10,268 bases of DNA from Dehalococcoidia bacterium UBA1152 (GTDB taxonomy: Bacteria > Chloroflexota > Dehalococcoidia > Lucifugimonadales > UBA2962). The notes below the pieces were generated by a model. It did no database searches. It was not told the origin of the DNA and worked only from the letters and a program-made list of their open reading frames with translations. Of the stretch, positions 1 through 5,695 are shown piece after piece (position 1 is the first letter of the stretch; each line of letters begins with the position of its first letter). The DNA is taken from contig DBZU01000005.1 in the NCBI GenBank assembly GCA_002311285.1, positions 1 through 10,268 on the forward strand, written 5' to 3'. Both the position numbers and the translations under genes were made by a program.

Positions 1-56
1 GGTTCGATTAAACCTAACACGGTTTGTATTTTCCCGGTTCTATCTGATGCTGACAT
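1..56 (-). CDS. Phosphotriesterase-family protein, N-terminal fragment (runs off the window)
   Basis: Only 18 complete codons are present; the gene continues beyond base 1. The start ATG is at 56-54 and follows an AAGGAG Shine-Dalgarno (67-62) with 5-nt spacing, so the start is well supported. The peptide reads MSASDRTGKIQTVLGLIE. The GK(I/V)QTVLG(L/P)I segment is typical of the extreme N-terminus of phosphotriesterase-related (aryldialkylphosphatase, amidohydrolase-fold) proteins, where it precedes the LGxTLxHEHL metal-binding motif; that motif would lie outside this window. Family members hydrolyse phosphotriesters, lactones or unknown substrates, so the substrate cannot be given. The family call rests on a short segment and is an inference. 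The neighbour upstream on the same strand is the 93-aa gene, 233 bp away, so this gene probably has its own promoter. Confidence 0.55.
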   Translation of the reverse strand, partial: MSASDRTGKIQTVLGLIE

Positions 57-289
57 CTTATCTCCTTGTTTGGATAAAGGAATTTTATTGTTCATTGGAC
101 AAAACGGACAAAACTTGATTTTGTACGGAGTAATTCTATAGGCATGGATTCTAACACGGTTTCATATGCAATGTTTTGTTTATAAAATAAGTATATATCG
201 TTATTAAACGACGCGATGTAAATAGTTAAGAATTAAAAGACTTAACGGGGGACAGCCGTATTCAAAAAAATTAGTGACACAGAATTTAA
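57..289. other. Intergenic region upstream of the phosphotriesterase-family start
   Basis: I see no convincing gene here. It contains a head-to-tail duplication of the 9-mer GGACAAAAC at 97-105 and 106-114, just upstream of the minus-strand gene start. It also contains a 6-bp inverted repeat GTTAAG (225-230) / CTTAAC (241-246) with a 10-nt AT-rich loop, which follows the end of the 93-aa gene. The inverted repeat lacks a GC-rich stem and a clear U-tract, so I do not call it a terminator. Confidence 0.4.
62..67 (-). promoter_or_regulatory. Strong Shine-Dalgarno for the gene at 56-1
   Basis: On the minus strand AAGGAG is followed by ATAAG and then ATG. This is the strongest ribosome binding site in the window, and it establishes that a real gene begins at the left edge although only 56 bases of it are present. 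Confidence 0.75.
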
Positions 290-571
290 TTAATTTGCCA
301 GCCTTACTATCTCCATGTTTCTATAAGCACGTAACCCTGCTGCCATGAAAGCTTGTGCTTCCTGAGGTAGTTCCTGTAAGGATTCTAGTACTGAGTCCAT
401 CTCCTCATGTCCCTCGTCCATTCTGATACCCCACAGAACATCTTTATAAATATCTTTGGATGTGGCGGTGTACATCAATTCAAGGATTTCTGGATCCAAT
501 GAGGAATCATTGATTTTAAGATTGTCAATTTCATGACGTAATAACTCGAGCAACTTTATCTTTTCATTCAT
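290..571 (-). CDS. Hypothetical acidic 93-aa protein
   Basis: I do not recognise this protein. It starts at ATG 571-569 behind AAGGG with about 8-nt spacing, a good ribosome binding site, so it is probably expressed. It is rich in Glu, Asp, Leu and Met and looks largely helical, with one Trp at residue 47. I see no signal peptide, transmembrane segment, metal-binding cysteines or known catalytic motif. Residues 1-20 could form one amphipathic helix, and residues 55-90 two more helices separated by a Pro at about 69. It is divergent from the ribbon-helix-helix gene at 695, with 123 bp between the two starts. A small adaptor or regulatory partner is conceivable, but the sequence does not show a function. 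Confidence 0.6.
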   Translation of the reverse strand: MNEKIKLLELLRHEIDNLKINDSSLDPEILELMYTATSKDIYKDVLWGIRMDEGHEEMDSVLESLQELPQEAQAFMAAGLRAYRNMEIVRLAN

Positions 572-694
572 AATAATAACCCTTTATTTACTTCAATATG
601 TTTTTACTTCTCAACGTCTTGGCTTAATTAAGCGGATACTGCAATTCACGAAATCGTCTTGAAGTATTGACGTCAAGTAGTATAAAGGGATTGC
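572..694. promoter_or_regulatory. Divergent promoter/operator region
   Basis: This 123-bp gap lies between two divergently transcribed small genes and must carry both promoters. For the rightward gene, TTGAAG (659-664) and TATAAA (681-686) with a 16-nt spacer are a plausible -35/-10 pair. The pair is tentative because the -10 overlaps the Shine-Dalgarno. The perfect palindrome TTGACGTCAA sits inside the spacer. The 7-mer CGTCTTG occurs at 615-621 and 655-661, and CGTCAAG at 671-677, giving repeated operator-like half-sites. Confidence 0.35.
667..676. promoter_or_regulatory. Candidate operator palindrome TTGACGTCAA
   Basis: A perfect 10-bp palindrome lies 18 bp before the start of a ribbon-helix-helix-like gene, between its candidate -35 and -10. 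Ribbon-helix-helix proteins of the Arc/MetJ/CopG type bind short palindromic or tandem operators and often autoregulate. The role is inferred from position and symmetry. Confidence 0.3.
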
Positions 695-916
695 ATGGTA
701 TATGTCAATACGTGTAAACTAACTAACGTTATGACGTCGACACGCCGTGAAGTGAATCAGACAGAACTTAGGGTTATTAAGGACTCTAAGGCATTAACTG
801 TTCGCATTCCTACTGATTTGTGGAAGTCAGTGAAGATAAAATGTGTGCAGGAAGATACAAATATTCAAGCTTTGCTAGCACATTACTTAAACTTATGGGT
901 TGATGACAAAAAGTAG
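695..916 (+). CDS. Small ribbon-helix-helix-like DNA-binding protein
   Basis: This 73-aa protein starts at ATG 695 behind AAAGGG with 5-nt spacing, which favours it over the in-frame ATG at 731. Residues 33-39 (ALTVRIP) would be the DNA-contacting beta strand. Residues 40-53 (starting TDLWKSVK) and 56-69 (NIQALLAHYLNLWV) would be the two helices of an Arc/CopG/MetJ fold. The sequence order strand, P-x-D-L-W, helix, short turn, helix is typical of that superfamily. Residues 1-32 are a basic, probably disordered arm. Such proteins act as dimeric transcriptional repressors, antitoxins or plasmid copy-number regulators. No toxin gene lies next to it, since the downstream gene is a convergent esterase, so a stand-alone autoregulator is the simplest reading. 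Its target is unknown. Confidence 0.6.
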   Translation: MVYVNTCKLTNVMTSTRREVNQTELRVIKDSKALTVRIPTDLWKSVKIKCVQEDTNIQALLAHYLNLWVDDKK

Positions 917-924
917 TAGTTTTA

Positions 925-1875
925 CTAAATTATTGATTTCAGCCAACCTGTAATACGTTCAATTTCAGGCGTGACTCCCGCTAGTTTATGTTCAACATAG
1001 TCAAATGTATGATCAAAGCCAGCTGGTATTGATACAGTTGTAGGTACATTCTTAGCCGTTAATGCTTTAGTCATAGCCAAAGTGTTACTTAAAAGGGAAT
1101 CCTGGTCTCCGCATACAAGATAACAAGGAGGAAATTTTTCTATGTATGGTGAAAAAATCGGACTTACCAAAGGGTTCTGTATCTTGGAAAGATAATTTGG
1201 CCCCAAGTACGCCCTTGTGAACCAAACTTCAACATAACCGCTGTTAGATAATGGTTCGCTAATCATTAAGGGAAAGTCAAAAACACCGTAATAAAGTAAT
1301 GCTCCGGAAAAATTAACTTTTATGTCTGATAAATCACCGCCATCTACTGCATTATTGTCTCCGTGCAACACATGGATTGCCACTGCAGACAGATTAGCTC
1401 CAGCTGAATCTCCGCTGATCATCATCTTTGTAGGATCACCTTTGTAATTATGGGCATTCTTAACAATCCATCTCGCTGCGTAAACTACATCTTCAGGCGC
1501 GTTAGGGAATGTTCTCTCTGGGGCTAAAGAATAATCTAAGTTAAAAACTACAAATCCTTGTTCAGCTAATCTCATGGTTTTCCTTTTAACCCCTTCAGGT
1601 GAGCCTACACACCATCCGCCACCGTGCATGTATAAAATTACTGGGAAAGGCCCCGAACCTTTAGGAATATAGACTTCTGACAATAATTTCCAGCCGTCTT
1701 TATTTCTTATTTCAACTGTTTCAGATTTTGCTATCTCAGGCATGTCAACGTTTAAAGAAGAAAAATCCATAGCTTCTCTAACAAACGGTATTTCTTCAAC
1801 AGTTTGGGGTAATGGTGGGTCAATATCTTGTCCAACTAAAAGAGACATCCAGTTATTATTATTAGGGTTCGGCAT
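925..1875 (-). CDS. Alpha/beta hydrolase, HSL-type carboxylesterase/lipase (family IV)
   Basis: This 316-aa cytoplasmic enzyme is predicted to hydrolyse short-chain carboxylic esters. The oxyanion-hole motif HGGG is at residues 84-87 and the nucleophile elbow GDSAG at 155-159 (Ser157). The acid is probably Asp259 in GDQDSLL, and the base His289 in GFDHTF. These motifs and the length fit the hormone-sensitive-lipase family. There is no signal peptide. The start chosen is ATG 1875-1873 because GAGGTG (1887-1882) lies 6 nt upstream. An in-frame GTG at 1884 overlaps that Shine-Dalgarno and would add three residues. The gene is convergent with the ribbon-helix-helix gene (8 bp between stops) and divergent from sdhA. 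Its physiological substrate is unknown, and nothing nearby ties it to the succinate dehydrogenase. Confidence 0.88.
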   Translation of the reverse strand: MPNPNNNNWMSLLVGQDIDPPLPQTVEEIPFVREAMDFSSLNVDMPEIAKSETVEIRNKDGWKLLSEVYIPKGSGPFPVILYMHGGGWCVGSPEGVKRKTMRLAEQGFVVFNLDYSLAPERTFPNAPEDVVYAARWIVKNAHNYKGDPTKMMISGDSAGANLSAVAIHVLHGDNNAVDGGDLSDIKVNFSGALLYYGVFDFPLMISEPLSNSGYVEVWFTRAYLGPNYLSKIQNPLVSPIFSPYIEKFPPCYLVCGDQDSLLSNTLAMTKALTAKNVPTTVSIPAGFDHTFDYVEHKLAGVTPEIERITGWLKSII

Positions 1876-2001
1876 ACTAATCACCTCAAAAGAAACGTAT
1901 TTAATGAAATTTATATGTACATTAATTTACCTTATTTCTTCAGTTAAATACACAATGTGAAATAGTACACGAATCATTAATCTATCTGATATAGTTTTCA
2001 T
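1876..2001. promoter_or_regulatory. Divergent promoter region between the esterase and sdhA
   Basis: This 126-bp AT-rich gap must contain promoters for both directions. The esterase side has the GAGGTG ribosome binding site (1887-1882). The sdhA side has an extended -10 but no Shine-Dalgarno. Weak symmetry (TGTGA and TACAC around 1955-1970) is present near the expected -35, but it is too imperfect to call a CRP/FNR-type site. Confidence 0.5.
1987..1995 (+). promoter_or_regulatory. Extended -10 promoter of sdhA, predicting a leaderless mRNA
   Basis: TGATATAGT matches the extended -10 pattern TGnTATAAT with one mismatch. A poor -35 (TACACG, 1966-1971) lies 18 nt upstream of the TATAGT hexamer. 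Transcription would begin about 7 nt after the hexamer, on or next to the A of the sdhA ATG at 2002. No Shine-Dalgarno-like sequence occurs in the 20 nt before that ATG, which agrees with leaderless initiation. Confidence 0.45.
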
Positions 2002-3675
2002 ATGTTCGATTTTGATGTCATAGTTATGGGAGCCGGACTCGCTGGAATGAGGGCTGCTTTAGCAGCTTCTAAGAACGGTGTAAAAGTTGCTGTTATAACC
2101 AAGGTTTACCCCGTACGCTCTCACTCTAATGCAGCTCAAGGTGGTATAAACGCCGCACTTACCGATCGTGGCGATAATTGGGAGGACCATGCCTTTGACA
2201 CAATAAAAGGCTCTGACTATCTCGCTGATCAAGACGCCGTTGAAGTGATGGCAAAAGAGGCGGGTAGTGAAGTTATAAACATGGAGCACATGGGTGCTGC
2301 ATTCAATAGAGACGACCAGGGTAAATTAGGTGTCAGGGCTTTCGGTGGTCAGCGTGAGGCAAGAACATTTTTTGTCGCTGATTTTACTGGCCAAGCGCTT
2401 TTACATGTGTTGCATGAACAGGTACTAAGGTCGGGTGTTCAAGTTTTCGAAGAGTGGTTTGTTACTACGCTCATCATGCAAGAAGAGAGATGCGTGGGCG
2501 TTGTAGCTATGGATATGCGAACGGGTGAATTGCATGTTATGAAAGCAAACGCCGTGATTATTGCATCAGGAGGAGTTGGCAGAGTTTTTGAACCTTCCAC
2601 AAATGCACTTATCTGTACGGGTGATGGAATTTCTCTAGCGTATCGTGCTGGCGCTGGTATCATGGACATGGAGATGGTTCAATATCATCCTACGACTCTC
2701 AAGAATAATGGGGCATTGATGTCAGAAGCAGCAAGAGGGGAGGGAGCATATCTTTTAAATGCTGAAGGCGAGCGTTTTATGGAAAAGTACGCACCAAATA
2801 TGATGGAGCTTGCTTCTCGTGATGTAGTGTCTAGATCAGAGCAAACTGAAATAAATGAAGGTAGAGGAATAGATGGATGTGTGTTATTAGATGCTAGACA
2901 TCTAGGAGAAAAATTGATCAACGAAAGATTATCTCAAATACGACAATTAGGAATTGATTTTGCTGGTAAAGATTTGGTTACCGATCCGGTGCCGATTCGT
3001 CCTGGAATGCATTACATAATGGGTGGGATTAAAACTGATGTGGATGGACTAACTTCGATACCTGGTTTGTATGCTGCTGGTGAGACGGCATGCGTGAGTG
3101 TGCATGGCGGAAATCGGTTAGGTGCAAATTCTTTATTGGACACGCTGGTTTTTGGAAGACGTTCAGGGCAACATGCTTCAGAATGGGTAAAGAATCAGTC
3201 GTCTGCTTTAGTCGATGATTCTTATTTGAACACAGATAGGGAAGCAATTCAAAACCTTTTAAATAGAGATACTGGAGAAATGTTTGGTCAAATTAGGCTT
3301 AACTTAGGTCAGAAAATGAATAAACATCTCGCAGTCTATAGGGATCAGAAAGGCATGGAGCAAGCAAAATCTGATTTAGCTGAGTTAAAAAATAGATATT
3401 CTAGCGTCATAGTTCAAGACAAAAACAAGATTTTTAATACTAACCTTATATTCACCATTGAATTAGGATTCATGCTTGATTGTGCTGAAACCACGATTAT
3501 AGGTGCGCTTGAACGTAAGGAGAGTAGGGGCGCTCATACACGAACTGATATGCCGGATAGAGATGATAAAAATTGGCTTAAACATATTGTGGTAAGTCAA
3601 ATTGATGGGAAACCCAAGGTTGATTACTTACCGGTTAATATTACAAAATGGCAGCCTCAGGAACGAAAATATTAG
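2002..3675 (+). CDS. sdhA: Succinate dehydrogenase flavoprotein subunit
   Basis: SdhA oxidises succinate to fumarate at a covalently bound FAD and passes electrons to SdhB; some homologues run the reverse reaction. The 557-aa protein has the dinucleotide motif GAGLAG (residues 10-15). The covalent FAD site is His41 in RSHSNAAQGG. Expected active-site residues are His229 (QYHPT), Glu242 (SEAARGEG), Arg273 (ASRDVVSR), His337 (GMHYIMGG) and Arg372 (GGNRLGANS). It is slightly shorter than the 588-residue E. coli enzyme. The start agrees with the usual family N-terminus (DFDVIVxGAG), and there is no Tat or Sec signal, so it acts on the cytoplasmic face. It is the first gene of sdhA-sdhB-sdhE, with overlapping or nearly contiguous reading frames. 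No cytochrome b anchor gene follows, so succinate:quinone oxidoreductase of type E is the best reading. Confidence 0.95.
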   Translation: MFDFDVIVMGAGLAGMRAALAASKNGVKVAVITKVYPVRSHSNAAQGGINAALTDRGDNWEDHAFDTIKGSDYLADQDAVEVMAKEAGSEVINMEHMGAAFNRDDQGKLGVRAFGGQREARTFFVADFTGQALLHVLHEQVLRSGVQVFEEWFVTTLIMQEERCVGVVAMDMRTGELHVMKANAVIIASGGVGRVFEPSTNALICTGDGISLAYRAGAGIMDMEMVQYHPTTLKNNGALMSEAARGEGAYLLNAEGERFMEKYAPNMMELASRDVVSRSEQTEINEGRGIDGCVLLDARHLGEKLINERLSQIRQLGIDFAGKDLVTDPVPIRPGMHYIMGGIKTDVDGLTSIPGLYAAGETACVSVHGGNRLGANSLLDTLVFGRRSGQHASEWVKNQSSALVDDSYLNTDREAIQNLLNRDTGEMFGQIRLNLGQKMNKHLAVYRDQKGMEQAKSDLAELKNRYSSVIVQDKNKIFNTNLIFTIELGFMLDCAETTIIGALERKESRGAHTRTDMPDRDDKNWLKHIVVSQIDGKPKVDYLPVNITKWQPQERKY

Positions 3676-3689
3676 TCAAGTTAAAGAAT

Positions 3690-4643
3690 ATGTATATAGA
3701 TTTAAATATAGCCAGATTTGATCCGGAATCTGATTCCAAAAAATCTTATCGTCAGGAATTCAATATTCAATTAGATGAGACCTCTTCAGTACTAGATGGA
3801 TTAATTAAAATTCGAGAAGAAATAGATGGTACGTTAGCCCTAAGATGCTCTTGCCGAAGCGCCATATGTGGTTCTTGTACGATGAGGGTTAACGGACAAG
3901 CAGTTCTTGCGTGTAACACTAAGATTGCTGACCTGGTATCAGATAAAAATAAATCAATCAACGTTGAGCCTATGGGCAACATGAAATTAATCAAAGACTT
4001 GATTGTTGAATTTGATACTCACTGGGAAAAAATCAAAGCTGTTGATCCCTGGATAAAGACGGATTCTTCTCCTCCAGAAGGGGAATACATTGCATCAAAT
4101 GAGTCAATGATTGAGTTGGCAGGCGTAATGGGGTGTATTCAATGCGGAGCATGTGTCTCAGATTGCACTGTTCTAGCTGTTGATGAAACTTTTCTTGGTC
4201 CAGCTGCATTAGCCAAGGCTTATAGGTTTCTAGTGGATCCTAGAGATGACGCTAACACTCAAAGGCTTAAAGAGTTAAATGAACCGGGCGGAATGTGGGA
4301 TTGCACCAGATGTATGCAATGTGTGGAAGTGTGTCCTAAAGGAGTAGACCCTATGGGAAAGATAATGAAACTTAGAGATTTTGCTATGGAAGCTGGATAT
4401 AAAAACACTACTGGTGCACGACATGCCGAAGTTTTTTCAGAAATTATTCGAGATAATGGTGTTCTAAATGAATTTTGGCTAATAATTAAAACCTTTGGTA
4501 TGTTCAATGTTCCGGAAATGTTGAAATTAGCACCGATTGGTTTGAAAGCTATGATGAGAGGGAAAATGCCATCTATATTTTATGAAAAAATACCGGGTTC
4601 CAAAAATATAACTAAATTATTTGAAAAGACTAAGGTGTTTTGA
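3690..4643 (+). CDS. sdhB: Succinate dehydrogenase iron-sulfur subunit, type E-like
   Basis: SdhB carries electrons from the flavoprotein towards quinone. With the ATG at 3690 the protein has 317 residues. An in-frame ATG at 3648 would add 14 residues and overlap sdhA by 28 bp; neither has a good Shine-Dalgarno, and 3690 fits the usual family N-terminus better. The plant-type [2Fe-2S] ligands are Cys55, 60, 63 and 75. The second domain has Cys149, 152, 155 and 159 (CIQCGACVSDC) and Cys205, 208, 211 and 215 (CTRCMQCVEVCPKG). In classical SdhB the second set is CxxxxxCxxxC and holds a [3Fe-4S] cluster with a non-cysteine at the position of Cys208. The extra cysteine predicts a [4Fe-4S] cluster there, a property known for type E enzymes of Sulfolobales. 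About 100 residues follow the last cluster motif, longer than in E. coli. Confidence 0.93.
   Translation: MYIDLNIARFDPESDSKKSYRQEFNIQLDETSSVLDGLIKIREEIDGTLALRCSCRSAICGSCTMRVNGQAVLACNTKIADLVSDKNKSINVEPMGNMKLIKDLIVEFDTHWEKIKAVDPWIKTDSSPPEGEYIASNESMIELAGVMGCIQCGACVSDCTVLAVDETFLGPAALAKAYRFLVDPRDDANTQRLKELNEPGGMWDCTRCMQCVEVCPKGVDPMGKIMKLRDFAMEAGYKNTTGARHAEVFSEIIRDNGVLNEFWLIIKTFGMFNVPEMLKLAPIGLKAMMRGKMPSIFYEKIPGSKNITKLFEKTKVF
4632..4637 (+). promoter_or_regulatory. Shine-Dalgarno for sdhE inside the end of sdhB
   Basis: AAGGTG lies 5 nt before the ATG at 4643. This favours that ATG over the in-frame TTG at 4640, which would leave only 2 nt of spacing. The sdhB stop and sdhE start share a base in TGATG, typical of translational coupling. 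Confidence 0.6.
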
Positions 4644-5530
4644 TGAAATATGCATTTTATCCAGGATGTGTTTCTAGAGGAGCCGCGCCTGAACTGTACA
4701 CAGCTACTATAGAGGTGTGTAATCTACTTGGGATCGAATTAGATACTGAATCGATGGAAGGTGCGTCTTGCACCGGTTCGGGAGTTTTACAGGAAAAAAA
4801 TGAAAGATTAGGCGACACACTGAATGCTCGGACTTTTGCCATGGGCGAAAACTCCGGACTGCCTATTATGACTATATGCAGTACTTGTCAGGGAGTTATG
4901 TCTCAAGCCAAGGCACGCATGACCAATATTGAGTATAGGGAATCAGTAAATGTTAACTTAGCAGATGAGAATCTTGAATATAAAGGACAGGCCGAACCCC
5001 GGCACTTGCTTTGGATCATAATAGAAGATATTGGCATCGATAAGTTTAAAGAGAAAATCGTTAAACCTTTAACAGGGTTAAAAATAGCGCCTTTTTATGG
5101 TTGCTATATTGTCAGACCGTCAGACGCATTAGGTTTTGATGAAAATCCAGATCGTAAACATTCATTGGAAATGATTATCGAAGCTGTAGGAGCTGAAGTA
5201 GCTGATTTTCCTGGTAAAAGCGCCTGTTGCGGTTTCCCGATATTGACCATAAATGAAAAAAATTCAATGAAGATGGTAAGCAACCACACTCTTAGCGCTA
5301 AAAAAGAGGGAGCTGTGGCAATGGTAACTCCGTGTCCACTTTGCCACCTGAATTTAGATGGTTATCAGCCAACGGCATCTAAGCAAGCCGGCCAACCAAT
5401 AGACCTTCCGATACTTCATTTGCCTCAACTAATCGGACTGGCTTTAGGCATAGATCCGAAAAGCCTTAAATTAAACCAACATATCGTGAATACAGAAAAA
5501 GTGATTTCTGCGCTAGCTTTAACTCCATAA
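4643..5530 (+). CDS. sdhE: HdrB-like CCG-domain subunit of succinate dehydrogenase (SdhE type)
   Basis: This 295-aa protein belongs to the cysteine-rich CCG-domain family with HdrB of heterodisulfide reductase. In type E succinate dehydrogenases such a subunit replaces the haem b anchor and is thought to attach the enzyme peripherally to the membrane and deliver electrons to quinone. The second CCG motif is complete: Cys154 (FYGC), Cys195-Cys196 (SACCGFP), Cys231 and Cys234 (PCPLC). In HdrB this motif binds a non-cubane [4Fe-4S] cluster. The first is incomplete: Cys9 (YPGC), Cys43 followed by Thr44 (SCTGSG) instead of Cys-Cys, then Cys79 and Cys82 (CSTC). No transmembrane helix is visible. 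Residues about 249-272 (PIDLPILHLPQLIGLALG) form a hydrophobic, possibly amphipathic segment. The ATG overlaps the sdhB stop (TGATG). The name sdhE here means the type E subunit, not the FAD-assembly factor of the same name. Confidence 0.88.
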   Translation: MKYAFYPGCVSRGAAPELYTATIEVCNLLGIELDTESMEGASCTGSGVLQEKNERLGDTLNARTFAMGENSGLPIMTICSTCQGVMSQAKARMTNIEYRESVNVNLADENLEYKGQAEPRHLLWIIIEDIGIDKFKEKIVKPLTGLKIAPFYGCYIVRPSDALGFDENPDRKHSLEMIIEAVGAEVADFPGKSACCGFPILTINEKNSMKMVSNHTLSAKKEGAVAMVTPCPLCHLNLDGYQPTASKQAGQPIDLPILHLPQLIGLALGIDPKSLKLNQHIVNTEKVISALALTP

Positions 5531-5540
5531 GCGGTAATTA

Positions 5541-5688
5541 GTGGAATTGCAACTTGCTGTATTCTTGCCAAATAATTCGTTCTGAGCTTGTTCCTGCGAC
5601 TAAGAAGCTTTTGGAAAATGGAATTGGTAGTGTCTATTCAAACCGATCAAAGATTAGCTTAGCCTTAAGAAGAGCAGGTTGTTTATAA
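5541..5688 (+). pseudogene. Possible frameshifted ACT-domain remnant
   Basis: From GTG 5541 one frame reads MELQLAVFLPNNSF and stops at TGA 5583-5585. The other frame, from GAG 5584, reads ELVPATKKLLENGI and continues to a TAA at 5686-5688. Joined across a single-nucleotide shift near 5572-5583, they resemble the first strand and helix of an ACT domain (pattern LxVFLxNxPGxLxxxTxxLxxxGI). The rest (SVYSNRSKISLALRRAG) is less like the family, and no good ribosome binding site is seen. ACT domains are small ligand-binding regulatory modules. This could be a decayed gene, a sequencing error in an intact small gene, or chance similarity in 148 bp. It lies between the convergent ends of sdhE and mdh. 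Confidence 0.33.
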
Positions 5689-5695
5689 TGTGACA

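Noticed and set aside
1..14. GGTTCGATTAAACC at the window edge resembling a tRNA T-arm
   Set aside because: The stem does not pair correctly around a 7-nt TTCGATT loop, and the bases read well as codons of the minus-strand gene.
14..162. 12-base direct repeat CTAACACGGTTT at 14-25 and 151-162
   Set aside because: One copy lies inside the coding start of the phosphotriesterase-family gene, and a 12-mer repeated once in 10 kb is expected by chance; I see no attachment-site context.
225..246. GTTAAG/CTTAAC inverted repeat as a terminator
   Set aside because: The stem is only 6 bp and AT-rich, with no clear U-tract in the required orientation.
1742..1960. Open reading frame antisense to the start of the esterase
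   Set aside because: It overlaps the well-supported esterase N-terminus, has no ribosome binding site and shows no family features.
1955..1970. CRP/FNR-like site TGTGA...ACAC upstream of sdhA
   Set aside because: The right half matches poorly and the symmetry is only three base pairs plus chance matches.
3648..3689. Longer N-terminus for SdhB beginning at ATG 3648
   Set aside because: It would overlap sdhA by 28 bp, has no Shine-Dalgarno, and the 14 added residues do not look like the family N-terminus; the ATG at 3690 is preferred, though not proven.
2059..5289. Several 60-80 codon antisense frames within sdhA, sdhB and sdhE
   Set aside because: All lie opposite strongly conserved coding sequence, and none has family features of its own.
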